A stretch of 64,000 nt of DNA from Mycobacterium basiliense (lineage in GTDB: Bacteria > Actinomycetota > Actinomycetes > Mycobacteriales > Mycobacteriaceae). The position numbers and the translations under genes are program-made. The notes under the pieces are model-generated. The model was given only the letters and a program-made list of their open reading frames with translations, had not been told where the DNA came from and did no database searches. Positions 9,451 to 19,722 of this stretch are shown here, in pieces. The stretch covers positions 5,394,001 through 5,458,000 of the forward strand of contig NZ_LR130759.1 of the NCBI RefSeq assembly GCF_900292015.1, read 5' to 3'. Within the stretch, counting starts at the first letter, position 1. The number at the start of each line of letters is the position of its first letter.

Positions 9451-9864
9451 CTACGGTTTCTGGGTGTCAAGCCATGCCGCTCCCCGCTTCTTGGAAGCGC
9501 GGGACAGCCAGGCATCCTGAATCAGCTCAGCCAATTCCGTCGTACCGATCTCAGCCAATCGACTGGCCCGCACCAGAACCGACGGATGGCCATCGAAGTG
9601 GGCCGTGGTGAAAAATGGCGAGGCAGGGTCTTGGGTCAGCGCCAGTTTGTCGCTCTCTGACTCCACCCACAACATGATCACGTCGGCGTATCGTTGGCCG
9701 GTGACCGGATCGGCGGCATCGGGCTGCGGCGTACGAAAGAACACGAACGACTTGCCACCCACCTGGTAGACGGGATTCCCCTTCGGTCCTTCCAATCGCT
9801 TGACGTGCGGCATCGACGCAGCAATCCGATGCACATCGGCGACCCGGGCGGGTCTGTCAGCCAT
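9451..9864 (-). CDS. MmcQ/YjbR family (CyaY-like fold) DNA-binding-like protein
   Basis: A 137-aa protein starting MADRPARVADVHRIAASMPH. The central pattern of Val-Tyr-Gln-Val-Gly-Gly-Lys-Ser-Phe-Val-Phe and the tail Leu-Ala-Glu-Leu-Ile-Gln-Asp-Ala-Trp are typical of the YjbR/MmcQ family. The reading frame is open further upstream over the divergent gene, but ATG 9864 gives the family length. The biochemical role of the family is not settled. It is divergent from the GH25-like gene at 9951. Confidence 0.8.
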   Translation of the reverse strand: MADRPARVADVHRIAASMPHVKRLEGPKGNPVYQVGGKSFVFFRTPQPDAADPVTGQRYADVIMLWVESESDKLALTQDPASPFFTTAHFDGHPSVLVRASRLAEIGTTELAELIQDAWLSRASKKRGAAWLDTQKP

Positions 9865-9950
9865 AGCGGCAACAATACCGACTAGATTGGCACCAGGGCG
9901 GGCCGCTACCCTGCACGACAAGTATTGCGGTGAACGAGGATTGGGGAAAC

Positions 9951-10511
9951 ATGCCTGATACATTGTTCGCCGACGTATCAGAATATCAAGTGCCGGTGGA
10001 TAACTCGTATCCCTACCGGGTTCTGTCGATTCGTGTCTGCGACGGCACCTATCGGGACCACAACTTTGCGCGCAACTATGCCTGGATGCGTGCCGCATTG
10101 GACAGCGGGCGCTTGACTTTCGGCATCGTCTACACCTATGTACGGCCCAATTGGCTGGCCAATGCGAATACCGTGCGTTCGATGATCGATGCCGAGGGCG
10201 GCTTGCACCAACGGATCGCATTGATGCTCGACGTCGAGTCGGGCGGAAACCCGCCGGGCGATGGGTCGGCTTGGATCAATCAGCTGTACTGGAACCTGGC
10301 CGCATTTGCCGGCTCACCCGCGCGAATCATTGGTTATGCCAATGCCTATGACTTTTTCAATATGTGGCGCGTGCGCCCGCCGGGCCTGCGGGTGATCGCC
10401 GCGGGGTATGGGTCCAATCCGAATCTTCCCGGCCAGGTCGCCCACCAATACACCGACGGCAACGGCTACAGCCCCAACCTGCCACAGGGGTGCCCACCGT
10501 TCGGTCGCTAA
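9951..10511 (+). CDS. GH25-like (lysozyme-fold) protein, ended early by a stop codon
   Basis: A 186-aa reading frame beginning MPDTLFADVSEYQVPV, with the family's early Asp (DVSEYQ), the strand LMLDVESGG, and HQYTDGNGY. This resembles glycoside hydrolase family 25-like proteins of mycobacteria and their phages. ATG 9951 has GGATTGGGG upstream and is preferred to GTG 9930. The frame stops at TAA 10509-10511 after CPPFGR. The same frame continues directly with DMNSADGLTPHQFAAECGI, which in homologues I remember is the normal continuation (CPPFG-CDMNSADG). The gene is therefore probably interrupted. Muramidase activity is not shown. Confidence 0.7.
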   Translation: MPDTLFADVSEYQVPVDNSYPYRVLSIRVCDGTYRDHNFARNYAWMRAALDSGRLTFGIVYTYVRPNWLANANTVRSMIDAEGGLHQRIALMLDVESGGNPPGDGSAWINQLYWNLAAFAGSPARIIGYANAYDFFNMWRVRPPGLRVIAAGYGSNPNLPGQVAHQYTDGNGYSPNLPQGCPPFGR

Positions 10512-10781
10512 GACATGAACTCCGCCGACGGACTGACACCGCACCAGTTTGCCGCCGAATGCGGCATCAGCACGAACAGAGGACCCCTGATGGCACTTTC
10601 CGACGAAGAGCAAGCCGAGCTGTTGACCAAGGTGCGCGAGATCTGGGATCAGCTGCGTGGGCCCAACGGTGCCGGGTGGCCTCAGCTCGGTCAGAACGCG
10701 GCCGGACAGAACCTCACCCCCGTCGACGCGATCGCGGCGATCAAGGACGACGTGGAGAACATGGTCGCCGGAGACACCTGA
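10512..10781 (+). pseudogene. Downstream half of the interrupted GH25-like gene; possible restart ORF at 10590
   Basis: In the same frame as the preceding gene, the codons after the TAA read DMNSADGLTPHQFAAECGI and then LSDEEQAELLTKVREIWDQ...NAAGQNLTPVDAIAAI. The second part is a small helical domain seen at the ends of mycobacterial and phage tail- or lysin-associated proteins. An ATG at 10590 preceded by GAGGACCC could start a separate 63-aa protein, so this part may still be made alone. I call it a pseudogene fragment because the region 10512-10580 only makes sense as part of the upstream protein. Confidence 0.55.
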
Positions 10782-10881
10782 GGGCTCGGCCCGCCAACCC
10801 GAAAACCGTTGGCAGGATGTATTTATCGCCCAACGAGCCGGAAACGAAGCACATTTTCACCGGCCGCTGTGGTGCGCCGCG

Positions 10882-13059
10882 CTAGCCGCCAAGCAGCAGT
10901 CCGCCGGCACCGGTGACGCCGTCCAGCCCATCATTACCCGGATTGGCTGCGGGAGGACCGACCACACCGGCTCCACCGGCTCCGCCGGACCCGCCAACGC
11001 CGCCTGCGCCGATCAGCGCACCAGCGGCCCCGCCGCCACCGCCATTGCCGCCATTGCCGCCGGAGGCAGCAAATCCGTAGCTGGCACCGCCGGCACCGCC
11101 ACCGCCGCCGACGCCTCCGTTAGCGAACCATCCGCGCGCGCCGCCACCGGCACCGCCGTTGCCGCCGGTGCCGCCATCACCGTCGGTCACGCCGTTCACC
11201 GGGTCGCTCACCCCGTTGCCGGCGGCGCCACCGTGACCGCCGGCCCCGCCGTCGCCAGCCAGCCACCCACCAGCACCGCCGCCACCGCCGTTTCCGCCGC
11301 TGCCGCCGACGCCATAGCCGCTGAGGCCGCCAGCACCACCGGCGCCGCCGACGGCGCCGGCACCGAACAGACCGGCAGCACCGCCGACGCCGCCATTACC
11401 GCCGGCGCCGCCACCACGGCCCCCGTCGAACGCGGGGTTGCCGTTGGAGGTGTACGTCCAGTAGGCGTCCCCGCCGGCGCCACCCCGCCCGCCGACGCCA
11501 GCATCGCCCAACAGCGTTCCGCCGGCGCCGCCATTACCGCCGTCGCCCCCAGCGCCGGCGCCATAACCGCCGACCCCGGCGGCCCCGCCCGCGCCACCGG
11601 CGCCGCCCGCGCCGAACAGCCCCGCAGCTCCGCCGTGCCCGCCAGCGCCACCGGTGCCACCCATATCAGACCGGTACGAATACGTATCCGGCGGGAACGA
11701 AGTATTCAAGGCAAAGCCGTTGCCACCAACGCCGCCCTGCCCGCCGTCGCCGGCACTGCCAAAAAGCCACCCGCCGTGGCCACCATCGCCTCCCCGGCCA
11801 CCGCTACCAGCACTGAGCCAGGCGTCGAGCCCACCGCCGCCGCCGGCCCCGCCGGCGCCACCGACTCCAATCAGCCCGGCGCCACCGCCATTGCCGCCGG
11901 CCCCGCCGTCACCCGCTCGCTGAGAGTCGATGAAGTTGCCCATACCGTCGGTCTGCGCGCTGTCCGCACCCAGGCCACCTTGGCCGCCGGCACCGCCGTT
12001 GCCGTAGAGCCACCCACCTTGACCGCCGTGGCCACCCTGACCGCCACTTCCCGCTAGCGCGGCGTTTCCGCCGCTACCGAACGTCCCGCCGGCTCCACCG
12101 GCCGCTCCGGCCCCACCAGATCCGAACATGCCGGCGGCACCACCGGCGCCGCCCGCGCCGCCAGCACCGCCGTAGGAACCATTGCCCGCATAGTTGCCGT
12201 CCCCGCCGGCCCCGCCCTGCCCGCCGGCTCCGGCGTCGCCGAACAGCCACCCGCCACGACCGCCCATGCCGCCGACGCCGCCGTCGCCCGCGGTGGTGCC
12301 GTAGATGTTGTTCACGTTGTCGTAGCCGCCGGCCATCCCGCCGGTTCCACCCTGCCCGCCGACGCCCCCGGCGCCCCACCAGCCGGCCGCGCCGCCGGCG
12401 CCACCGGCGCCACCGCTAACCCCGTTGAAACCCACCGCGCCCGCGGTGCCCGCGCCCCCGGCTCCCCCGGCGCCGCCGTTGCCTAACCACCAGCCGCCCA
12501 TTCCGCCGGCCCCGCCCGCCGCACCGGCCCCGCCGGCACCGCCCATCCCGCCGTTGCCGATCAGACCCGCAGAGCCACCGGCTCCCCCGGCGACCCCGGC
12601 GGTCGTCTGCGAATAGCCGTTGCCGCCGTTGCCGTACAACAACCCACCGGCACCGCCGTTTGGGTTGGCCGCCGTCCCATCGGCGCCGTTGCCGACCAGT
12701 GGGCGTCCGAGTAGGGCCTGGGTCGGCGCGTTGACCACACCGAACACCGCGTCTTCCAGGGCTTGCAATGGCGAGGCGCTGGCCGCCTCGGCGGTGGCAT
12801 ATGCGCCGCTCGCGCCACTGATTGCCTGGACAAATTGGGCATGGAACGCGGCCGCCTGTGTGCTCATCGATTGGTAGGCCTGCCCGTAGCCGGCAAACAA
12901 CGACGCCACGGCTTGGGAGACCTCATCAGCGCCGGCGGCCAGCAGCCCGGTGGTCGGGACCGCAGCGGCCAGGTTGGCCGCGCCCAACGCTGACGCGATT
13001 CCTTCCAAATCCGTCGCCGCCGAGGTCAATATCTCTGGGACCACCAACAGGTACGACAT
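10882..13059 (-). CDS. PE_PGRS family protein
   Basis: A 725-aa protein. The PE domain (residues 1-~95) starts [20 protein letters not shown], includes the PE motif, and ends with the linker [19 protein letters not shown]. The rest is a PGRS domain of Gly-Gly-Ala/Gly-Gly-X triplets broken by short non-repeat islands. PE domains direct ESX-5 secretion and surface display. The conserved GRPLxGNGADG is the GRPLI-type motif of PE_PGRS proteins. Reverse-strand frames through this gene are Pro/Ala-rich shadows. Confidence 0.96.
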   Translation of the reverse strand: MSYLLVVPEILTSAATDLEGIASALGAANLAAAVPTTGLLAAGADEVSQAVASLFAGYGQAYQSMSTQAAAFHAQFVQAISGASGAYATAEAASASPLQALEDAVFGVVNAPTQALLGRPLVGNGADGTAANPNGGAGGLLYGNGGNGYSQTTAGVAGGAGGSAGLIGNGGMGGAGGAGAAGGAGGMGGWWLGNGGAGGAGGAGTAGAVGFNGVSGGAGGAGGAAGWWGAGGVGGQGGTGGMAGGYDNVNNIYGTTAGDGGVGGMGGRGGWLFGDAGAGGQGGAGGDGNYAGNGSYGGAGGAGGAGGAAGMFGSGGAGAAGGAGGTFGSGGNAALAGSGGQGGHGGQGGWLYGNGGAGGQGGLGADSAQTDGMGNFIDSQRAGDGGAGGNGGGAGLIGVGGAGGAGGGGGLDAWLSAGSGGRGGDGGHGGWLFGSAGDGGQGGVGGNGFALNTSFPPDTYSYRSDMGGTGGAGGHGGAAGLFGAGGAGGAGGAAGVGGYGAGAGGDGGNGGAGGTLLGDAGVGGRGGAGGDAYWTYTSNGNPAFDGGRGGGAGGNGGVGGAAGLFGAGAVGGAGGAGGLSGYGVGGSGGNGGGGGAGGWLAGDGGAGGHGGAAGNGVSDPVNGVTDGDGGTGGNGGAGGGARGWFANGGVGGGGGAGGASYGFAASGGNGGNGGGGGAAGALIGAGGVGGSGGAGGAGVVGPPAANPGNDGLDGVTGAGGLLLGG

Positions 13060-13194
13060 CGCCGTCCTCCGCCACTTTTGGGTGAATAATTAGCGGCAGC
13101 GTAATCCCGTCGGGATAAGAAATTTCAGGAATTTGGCAAACCCAAATCGCACAAATGTCAACCAGCTCCCAAACGATGGGCGGCTGGCCCAGGA

Positions 13195-14139
13195 TCAGGT
13201 CACGGGCCGCCGCGCTGATACGAACAGGGTCGGCGGGATCGGGCCTTCAGAGTCGTTGGGCACCGGGCGCCCGTGGTGGGCAAGCAACTCGGCCGAGGTT
13301 GTCACCGACGCCTCCCAGCCGCGGTCAGCCAGCCAGTCGGCGAGCACGGTGCGCTCTTCGGCGTACCAGAGCTCTTCCACGTCCGGCATCTGGATTTCCA
13401 CCAGCTTGCCGGCCGCCGCCCGCATTCGCCGCATGTCCTCGTGTTGGCGTCGCACCAGATCGGGATCCAGGAAGCCCTCTTCTGGCACGTTGGCAGCCAG
13501 CCAACTGCCGGCAGGACTCAGCGCGTCGATGCGCTCGAACAAGAGGTCCTGCGCCCGCGCCGGCAGGTAACGCACCAGCCCTTCGGCCGACCAGGCACTA
13601 GCTTTCGACGCGTCAAAACCGCTGTCCCGCAAGGCCGCCGGCCAGTCTTGGCGCAGGTCTATCGGAATGTTCACCAGTTTGGCTGTCGGTCGCGCGCCGT
13701 GCCGGCTCAATGTGGCGGATTTGAACTCCAGCACCCTGGGCTGATCGAGTTCGTAGACGACGGTGCCGTTCGGCCACGGCAACCGCCAGGCACGCGAATC
13801 CAGTCCCGAGGCCAGGATCACGACCTGTCTGACATCGGCGTCGGCCGCACCGAGGAAGAACTCGTCGAAGAATGCCGTGCGCGCCGCCATGAAGTCGATC
13901 ATCTGCCGCACCCGTGTCCGCACCAAGGGCTCGATGTCGGACGCCGCGGCCAGCAGCGCGGGGTTGGCGAACAAGGTCCACATCCCATCGCCGGCGGCAT
14001 CGACAAAGATGCGCGCAAACGGGTCGTGGATGAGCGGATCATCGCTCTCGGTTTCGGCCGCTCGCGCGGCCGCCACACCGAGCGCGGTGGCTCCCACGCT
14101 CTCGGTGATGTTCCAGGTATCGCTATCGGTTCGCGGCAT
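13195..14139 (-). CDS. SAM-dependent methyltransferase, PPM1/TIGR00027 type (Rv3767c-like)
   Basis: A 314-aa protein. Residues ~1-30 carry the [19 protein letters not shown] signature. The SAM-binding strand is [18 protein letters not shown], followed by [20 protein letters not shown] and the C-terminal AEGLVRYLP. This family is expanded in mycobacteria and resembles leucine carboxyl methyltransferases. Substrates are mostly unknown. ATG 14139 matches the family length; longer frames run into the divergent SnoaL gene. A second member of the family is at 36645. Confidence 0.93.
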   Translation of the reverse strand: MPRTDSDTWNITESVGATALGVAAARAAETESDDPLIHDPFARIFVDAAGDGMWTLFANPALLAAASDIEPLVRTRVRQMIDFMAARTAFFDEFFLGAADADVRQVVILASGLDSRAWRLPWPNGTVVYELDQPRVLEFKSATLSRHGARPTAKLVNIPIDLRQDWPAALRDSGFDASKASAWSAEGLVRYLPARAQDLLFERIDALSPAGSWLAANVPEEGFLDPDLVRRQHEDMRRMRAAAGKLVEIQMPDVEELWYAEERTVLADWLADRGWEASVTTSAELLAHHGRPVPNDSEGPIPPTLFVSARRPVT

Positions 14140-14264
14140 TGGCACCTTCCCAGGAAGAAAAGCCATCCTTGGGAACCAGTCTTGCAGTCGTCGAGGGCCG
14201 CGGCCGCTCGTCGCCGGTGTCCTAGGCTTTTTCCCAGAGAATCGACAGGTTGCAAAGGAGCACC

Positions 14265-14612
14265 ATGACGCGTACACCCCAGGAGGTATTCGTCCACCAC
14301 GGACGAGCGCTTGCCACCGGCGACCTTGACGAGATCGTTGCCGATTACGCCGACGACTCCGTGCTGCCGACATCGGCGGGCGTCGCACGCGGCAAGGACG
14401 CCATCCGAAAAGTGTTCGCCACGTTGCTCGATGATCTGCCCAACGCCGCCTGGGACTTGAAGTCTCAAGTTTTTGAGGGCGACCTGCTGTTTCTCGAGTG
14501 GGCCGCCGAGTCGGCGGATAACCGGGTCGATGACGGCGTCGACACGTTTGTGTTTCGCGACGGGATGATCCGAGCCCAGACCGTGCGCTACACCCCCCGC
14601 ACCAAGGGGTGA
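14265..14612 (+). CDS. SnoaL-like nuclear-transport-factor-2 fold protein (Rv3768-like)
   Basis: A 115-aa protein starting [20 protein letters not shown], then the SnoaL pattern [18 protein letters not shown] and a C-terminal strand with [18 protein letters not shown]. The NTF2-like cone fold usually makes a small-molecule isomerase, hydratase or binding protein. The specific role is unknown. RBS CAAAGGAG precedes ATG 14265. The stop overlaps the start of the next gene (GTG at 14609), so the two are likely translated together. Confidence 0.8.
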   Translation: MTRTPQEVFVHHGRALATGDLDEIVADYADDSVLPTSAGVARGKDAIRKVFATLLDDLPNAAWDLKSQVFEGDLLFLEWAAESADNRVDDGVDTFVFRDGMIRAQTVRYTPRTKG

Positions 14613-15649
14613 CCTCGGTGAACCCGGTGGACCTCGATGCGGTAGCGGCATGGATGTCGGGACAGGGACTGGGCGAGGGCCCGTTGTCCGACGTTTCGAC
14701 GGTCACCGGCGGAACGCAGAACGTCATGCTGCGTTTCACCAGGTCCGGACGTACCTATGTACTGCGTCGCGGACCACGCCACCTGCGTGCGCGCAGCAAC
14801 AGTGTGATCCTGCGTGAAACCAAAGTGCTTGCGGCGCTAGCGGATACCGATGTTCCCCACCCATCGTTGATCGCCACCTGCGACGACCCCTCGGTGCTTG
14901 GTGACGCCGTCTTCTACCTGATGGAGCCGATCGACGGATTCAACGCCGGCGAAGGACTGCCGCCGCTGCACGCCGGTGATGCACGCATCCGCTTCGGCAT
15001 GGGACTTTCGATGGCCGACGCGCTGGCCAAACTCGGCGCCATCGACCATGTTGCGGTGGGCCTGGCAGATTTCGGCAAACCGGAAGGATTCCTGGAACGC
15101 CAAGTGCCGCGCTGGCTTTCCGAGCTGGACTCCTATCAACAGTACGAGGGCTACCCGGGGCCGCAGATCCCCGGCATCGAGGAGGTGTCGGCCTGGTTGC
15201 AGAGCCACCGACCCGCACGCTGGACACCGGGCATCATGCACGGCGACTATCACGCGGCCAACGTCGTGTTCTCCCTGACCGGGCCGCAGGTGGTCGCCAT
15301 CGTCGATTGGGAGATGTGCACCATCGGTGACCCGCTGCTCGATTTGGGCTGGCTGCTGGCCACCTGGCGCCAGCCGGATGGATCCAGCGTGTTCAGCCAT
15401 GCGCTCGGCGGGCAGGACGGGTTGGCCAGCACCGAGGACCTACTGCGGCAGTACGCCGCCAACACCACCCGCGACCTGTCCCACATCACCTGGTACACCG
15501 TGCTGGCCTGTTTCAAGCTCGGCATCGTGATCGAGGGAACGCTGGCTCGCGCCTGCGCGGGCCAGGCCGAGAAAGAAGTCGGCGACCAGCTGCACGCCGC
15601 CACGGTGCACTTGTTCGAACGTGCGCTCAACCTGATCGGAAGGCCCTGA
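14609..15649 (+). CDS. Aminoglycoside-phosphotransferase-like kinase (Rv3761c/FadE36-like)
   Basis: A 346-aa complete APH-family protein. It has the N-lobe nucleotide loop [13 protein letters not shown] and YVLRRGP, the catalytic motif [13 protein letters not shown] near residue 215, and the metal-binding Asp in [21 protein letters not shown]. tuberculosis Rv3761c, annotated as FadE36, is the same protein and is a kinase-fold protein rather than an acyl-CoA dehydrogenase. The GTG at 14609 overlaps the upstream stop; a GTG at 14618 is equally possible. It is paralogous to the gene cut at the start of the window. Confidence 0.9.
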   Translation: MTSVNPVDLDAVAAWMSGQGLGEGPLSDVSTVTGGTQNVMLRFTRSGRTYVLRRGPRHLRARSNSVILRETKVLAALADTDVPHPSLIATCDDPSVLGDAVFYLMEPIDGFNAGEGLPPLHAGDARIRFGMGLSMADALAKLGAIDHVAVGLADFGKPEGFLERQVPRWLSELDSYQQYEGYPGPQIPGIEEVSAWLQSHRPARWTPGIMHGDYHAANVVFSLTGPQVVAIVDWEMCTIGDPLLDLGWLLATWRQPDGSSVFSHALGGQDGLASTEDLLRQYAANTTRDLSHITWYTVLACFKLGIVIEGTLARACAGQAEKEVGDQLHAATVHLFERALNLIGRP

Positions 15650-15659
15650 GCGGAGTTTC

Positions 15660-17282
15660 TCAGCCGGGCATTCCATTGGCGCCAGTAGCGCCCTGCGCCC
15701 CGGTGTGACCGGTTGCACCGGATAACCCTTGGCCACCAAATGGGCCGTAACCCCCGGCGCCGCCCGCACCACCCGCGCCACCCGCACCACCGTTACCGCC
15801 CACGCCGCCGACTCCAGCGGCACCCGCGTGACCCAGCAGTCCGCCGGCCCCGCCCGCCCCGCCGTTGCCGCCGGTACCGCCCGCCCCGCCGGACGCACCG
15901 GCACCGCCGTCCCCGCCCGTGCCGCCGAGATAATCGCTGGTGTTGACGCCATTGCCGCCGGCGCCGCCCGGACCGCCCGCAGCGCCGGCACCGCCGATGC
16001 CGCCCAGACCGCCGGCGCCACCAGCCCCGCCATCGCCCATCAACCACCCGCCACGACCGCCGGCGCCACCGTGGCCACCGGCGCTACCGTTGCCGCCGGC
16101 GCTCAGCGGACCGGTGGCATCCCCGCCATGGCCACCGGTGCCCCCACGGCCTTGAAGATAGGAGGTGCTGCTGTTGCCCCCACCATTGCCGCCCCTTCCG
16201 CCGGCCGCACCGGCGCCGCCATCGCCGCCATCGCCGCCGTTGCCGCCCAGGGAAAATGGGGCGTTGGTGACATCGCCGCCGGCACCGCCGTTACCGCCCG
16301 GGGCTCCCGCACCGCCGGCGCCCCCCTGGCCGCCGATACCACCCTGGGGTTGGCCAGCGCCCCCGCCACCACCGTTACCGCCAGGTGCACCAAGGCCGCC
16401 GTCGCCGCCGTTGCCGCCGTTGCCACCGGGATCCCCGGCACCGCCAGTCCCGCCGCTTCCCCCGTTGCCCCCGGCCTGATGGTCGCCGCCGGGGGCGCCG
16501 GACGTTCCGTTTCCGCCCCGTTCGCCGATGCCGCCGTTGGCGCCGTTGTGACCATTGGCCGCCGCCGGATCCGCATAGTCGGGCCCCGGATTGACTCCCT
16601 GCGAACCGGTGCTGCCGGCCCCGCCGACGCCTCCAGCTCCACCGGCTCCCCATAGCCCGGCGTTGCCCCCGGCCCCGCCGTTGCCGCCGGACGGGCCGCC
16701 GGCGCCGCCTTGGCCGCCGCTACCGTAAAGCCAGCCTCCGGCCCCACCGCTACCGCCGCTGCCGCCGACCCCGCCTTGCCCGCCGGCTCCGCCTTGGCCG
16801 ATTAGTCCAGCGGCGCCCCCGTTGCCTCCCGCTTGACCGGGTCCGCCGGATCCGCCGTTGCCCCCGTTGCCATACAACAACCCGCCGGCCCCGCCGGCTT
16901 GCCCGCTGCCCGCCGCGCCATCGCCACCATTGCCGATCAGCGGGCGACCCAACAGCGCCTGCGTGGGCGCATTGACCATGTTCAGCGCTTGCTGCGCCGC
17001 GTTGACGGCCTCAGCACCGCCGTAGGCTTCCCCAGCCGAGGTCAGCGCCCGCACGAATTGCTGGTGAAACTGCAGCGCCTGGGCGCTCAGCGATTGGTAA
17101 TTCTGGGCGTGCGCACCGAACAGGGCGACCACGGCTGCCGACACCTCGTCCGCACCCGCGGCCAGTATGCCCGTGGTCGGCATTGCCGCCGCCACCGTTG
17201 CCTGGCTGATCGTCGAACCAATGCCGGCCAAATCCGCTGCCGCCGCCACTAGCATATCCGGCTGTGTAAATAAAAACGACAT
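15660..17282 (-). CDS. PE_PGRS family protein
   Basis: A 540-aa protein. The PE domain starts [20 protein letters not shown] and ends with [20 protein letters not shown] Gly-Ala-rich PGRS region follows. ATG 17282 fits the PE-domain consensus and has GGAACTGTC just before it; the longer in-frame start at 17366 would add 28 non-family residues. It lies tail-to-tail with the kinase gene, 10 bp apart. Confidence 0.95.
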   Translation of the reverse strand: MSFLFTQPDMLVAAAADLAGIGSTISQATVAAAMPTTGILAAGADEVSAAVVALFGAHAQNYQSLSAQALQFHQQFVRALTSAGEAYGGAEAVNAAQQALNMVNAPTQALLGRPLIGNGGDGAAGSGQAGGAGGLLYGNGGNGGSGGPGQAGGNGGAAGLIGQGGAGGQGGVGGSGGSGGAGGWLYGSGGQGGAGGPSGGNGGAGGNAGLWGAGGAGGVGGAGSTGSQGVNPGPDYADPAAANGHNGANGGIGERGGNGTSGAPGGDHQAGGNGGSGGTGGAGDPGGNGGNGGDGGLGAPGGNGGGGGAGQPQGGIGGQGGAGGAGAPGGNGGAGGDVTNAPFSLGGNGGDGGDGGAGAAGGRGGNGGGNSSTSYLQGRGGTGGHGGDATGPLSAGGNGSAGGHGGAGGRGGWLMGDGGAGGAGGLGGIGGAGAAGGPGGAGGNGVNTSDYLGGTGGDGGAGASGGAGGTGGNGGAGGAGGLLGHAGAAGVGGVGGNGGAGGAGGAGGAGGYGPFGGQGLSGATGHTGAQGATGANGMPG

Positions 17283-17535
17283 GACAGTTCCTTTGGCCCT
17301 TGTGAAATGCGGAGATCCTGGTGATAGTGCACTACACAGGCCTGCAGATATAGAACAGAATTTCAACCGTTATATAACTGTGATAAGTGATCTTGGCGTT
17401 GTAAACTGTCTAGACAAAAGCCTTGCTATTTATTGTCAATTCCTTGGACAAGCGCCGTGTCGCTGGGTCGGCAATGGGTTTCCTGTCGATGTCGGGCCCG
17501 TTTGTCCCATCCTCAGGCGGGCGACACAACCAGCA
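17283..17535. other. AT-rich intergenic region upstream of PE_PGRS
   Basis: No gene is seen. The stretch 17335-17455 is visibly richer in A/T than the flanking DNA (for example CCGTTATATAACTGTGATAA on the + strand). On the minus strand it contains TTGACA (17434-17439) upstream of the PE_PGRS start. It is plausibly the promoter region of that gene, but no exact -10 can be assigned. Confidence 0.4.
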
Positions 17536-18279
17536 TCACCCGGGGACGCCGCCGCGGGCCATATGTCGCTGCACCGCACGGGCATGGGAGGCGTCACCGT
17601 CGTCAACGGCTCGCTGATCGAGGTCGGCGATCGCGTCGGCGTGGCCGTAGAGCACCAGCACGTCGCCGCACGAAACCCGGCTATCCGGGCCCGGATGCGC
17701 CTCGTAGTCGCCGTCATCTCGATTGATCCCGAGCACCAGCAAACCCTCCTCCGGCAACCGGAGCTCCCGCAGCGTGCTTCCGGACACCCAGTCGTCCGCC
17801 TCGATCGCCAACTCACTGACCACGTAGCCGTCCCCCAGGTCGGCCAACACCGCGGAGTCCCGGCCCGCCATGTCGGTCCAGCGGCGCAATGCCCGACCGA
17901 TCAGCGCCGTCAGCCAGCGGTTCACCCAGGGACTGCGAGACAGATACACCAGCAGCAGCAGTCCCGCCGCCAGCACGAAGACCCGCATCCACGACGCCCC
18001 GACGGCGTCGCCTCGGAAACCGAGAATCAGCGAACTCGCGACCGCAACGAAGCCGATGTTACCCACCAGCATGAGCAGCATCACCACTCGGCGGCGCACC
18101 GGATGCGACACCACAACCTCGGACTCTGTGGTGGTGAAGCCGGCACCGGTGAACGCCGACCGGGCTTGGAACCGCGCCGCCTCCCCGGACATCCCCGAGG
18201 CGGCCAGCACCACGGTTGCAACCCTGGTGACGAGCAGCGAGACGGCCAGCACGGCGAGCAGTGAAGCGATTGCGTACAT
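17536..18279 (-). CDS. Membrane protein with TrkA-C (RCK_C) domain
   Basis: A 247-aa protein. Residues 1-~125 contain three to four hydrophobic helices (MYAIASLLAVLAVSLLVTRV, VVMLLMLVGNIGFVAVASSL, VFVLAAGLLLLVYLS) around the conserved segment FQARSAFTGAGFTTTESEVV. The second half is an RCK_C/TrkA-C ligand-binding domain (SGSTLRELRLPEEGLLVLGI, SCGDVLVLYG). The combination suggests a regulated ion channel or transporter subunit. The complete K+ filter of TrkH proteins is not evident. ATG 18279 gives the hydrophobic N-terminus. Confidence 0.75.
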   Translation of the reverse strand: MYAIASLLAVLAVSLLVTRVATVVLAASGMSGEAARFQARSAFTGAGFTTTESEVVVSHPVRRRVVMLLMLVGNIGFVAVASSLILGFRGDAVGASWMRVFVLAAGLLLLVYLSRSPWVNRWLTALIGRALRRWTDMAGRDSAVLADLGDGYVVSELAIEADDWVSGSTLRELRLPEEGLLVLGINRDDGDYEAHPGPDSRVSCGDVLVLYGHADAIADLDQRAVDDGDASHARAVQRHMARGGVPG

Positions 18280-18358
18280 GCCCCGAGCTTGCCCCGAGGA
18301 CAAATTGGGTAAACCCCCCGTGCGCCCGGGCAGGGCCGCACGTCTCGCCAGCTAAAAG

Positions 18359-18431
18359 CGCGCCCGAAGAGATTCGAACTCCCAACCTTCTGATCCGTAG
18401 TCAGATGCTCTATCCGTTGAGCTACGGGCGC
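18359..18431 (-). tRNA. tRNA-Arg (anticodon ACG)
   Basis: The minus-strand sequence folds into a 73-nt cloverleaf. Acceptor GCGCCCG pairs with CGGGCGC, the D arm is GCTC...GAGC, the anticodon loop CTACGGA gives ACG, and the T arm contains GTTCGAATC. The discriminator is G and CCA is not encoded. Confidence 0.95.
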
Positions 18432-18463
18432 CGTTGTTCAGTTGTGTCCTCGCAGGTGCTGCG

Positions 18464-18552
18464 CGGAGGCGAGAGGATTTGAACCTCCGGTCCCCTTTGA
18501 GGGGGACAACTCATTAGCAGTGAGCCCCATTCGGCCGCTCTGGCACGCCTCC
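18464..18552 (-). tRNA. tRNA-Ser (anticodon GCU)
   Basis: An 89-nt minus-strand cloverleaf with acceptor GGAGGCG/CGCCTCC and anticodon arm CTCACTGCTAATGAG (GCU, reading AGC/AGU). A long variable arm (GTCCCCCTCAAAGGGGAC) typical of serine tRNAs and a GGTTCAAATCC T arm are present. It lies 32 bp from tRNA-Arg on the same strand. Confidence 0.95.
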
Positions 18553-18636
18553 ATCGAACTTCATGAGGGTACCCGACCGCGGAATCCCGCAGCCGCCGGA
18601 GGCTCAGCGTACACAGGCGCCACATATGCTGTCGAC

Positions 18637-19722
18637 GTGACTGCCCGCCTGAGGCCCGAGTTGGCCGGGCTGCCGGTTTACGTTCCCGGTAAGACCGTGC
18701 CGGGCGCCATCAAACTGGCCAGCAACGAGACGGTGTTCGGCCCGCTACCCGGCGTCAGGGCGGCCATCGAGCACGCCGCCGCGTCGATCAACCGCTATCC
18801 CGACAACGGCTGTCTGGAGCTCAAGGCGGCGCTGGCCAAGCACGTCACCGCGCAGAGCGCCTCGGATTTCGGTCCCGAACACATCGCCGTGGGTTGCGGT
18901 TCGGTGAGCCTGTGCCAGCAGCTCGTCCAGATCACCGCATCGGTGGGCGACGAGGTGATCTACGGGTGGCGCAGCTTCGAGCTGTACCCGCCCCAGGTAG
19001 AGGTGGCCGGCGCAACCGCCGTCGGGGTGCCGTTGACCAACCACACCCACGACCTCTACGCCATGCTCGCCGCGGTCACCGAGCGCACCCGCCTGATTTT
19101 GGTGTGCAACCCCAACAATCCGACCTCCACCGTGGTCGAGCCGGACGCGCTGACACGCTTCGTCGAGACCGTTCCGCCGCACATCCTGATTGCCATCGAC
19201 GAGGCCTACGTCGAGTACATCCGCGACGGCATGGCTCCCGCCAGCCTCGAGCTGGTCGGCTCCCATAGCAACGTCGTGGTGTTGCGAACGTTCTCCAAGG
19301 CCTACGGGCTGGCAGGTCTGCGGGTCGGCTACGCGATCGGTCAACCCGATGTGATCACCGCTCTGGACAAGGTCTACGTCCCGTTCACGGTCTCGAGCAT
19401 CGCGCAAGCCGGCGCCATCGCGTCGCTGGATGCCGCCGACGAGCTGCTGGCCCGCACGGACGCCGTCGTCGCCGAGCGGGCACGGGTCAGCGCTGCGTTG
19501 CGCGATGCCGGATTCACGCTGCCGCCGTCGCAGTCCAATTTCGTCTGGCTGCCGCTGGGCCCCCGCACCCGAGACTTCGTCGAGCAGGCCGCCGACGCCC
19601 GCATCGTGGTCCGCCCGCACGGTACCGACGGTGTCCGGGTGACCGTGGGCGCGCCGGAAGAAAATGACGCCTTGCTGCGATTCGCCCGCAGCTGGCACGG
19701 GCACCGGGGAGACCTGCAATGA
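18637..19722 (+). CDS. hisC2: Histidinol-phosphate/aromatic amino acid aminotransferase HisC2 (Pat)
   Basis: A 361-aa class I/II PLP aminotransferase. It has the substrate loop KLASNETVFGPLPG, CNPNNPTSTVV, the Asp binding the PLP pyridine nitrogen in IAIDEAYVEY, and the PLP lysine in RTFSKAYGLAGLRVGYAIG (Lys about residue 219). M. tuberculosis Rv3772 (hisC2/pat) is 353 aa and is annotated as an aromatic-amino-acid aminotransferase. GTG 18637 is taken as the start because the frame upstream runs into the tRNA-Ser gene. The stop overlaps the next gene (ATGA at 19719). Confidence 0.93.
   Translation: MTARLRPELAGLPVYVPGKTVPGAIKLASNETVFGPLPGVRAAIEHAAASINRYPDNGCLELKAALAKHVTAQSASDFGPEHIAVGCGSVSLCQQLVQITASVGDEVIYGWRSFELYPPQVEVAGATAVGVPLTNHTHDLYAMLAAVTERTRLILVCNPNNPTSTVVEPDALTRFVETVPPHILIAIDEAYVEYIRDGMAPASLELVGSHSNVVVLRTFSKAYGLAGLRVGYAIGQPDVITALDKVYVPFTVSSIAQAGAIASLDAADELLARTDAVVAERARVSAALRDAGFTLPPSQSNFVWLPLGPRTRDFVEQAADARIVVRPHGTDGVRVTVGAPEENDALLRFARSWHGHRGDLQ

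Noticed and set aside
10657-12057. Long Ala/Pro/Thr-rich open frames opposite the PE_PGRS genes (also at 15729-16655 and 32877-34223)
   Set aside because: They are mirror frames of GC-rich GGX codons, with no start signals and no family resemblance.
10882-17282. PGRS Gly-rich repeats as possible CRISPR or minisatellite arrays
   Set aside because: They are degenerate codon-level repeats inside coding regions. No spaced identical repeats with unique spacers and no cas genes occur in the window.
18359-18552. tRNA pair as a phage or island attachment site
   Set aside because: No integrase and no repeated tRNA 3' end were seen nearby.
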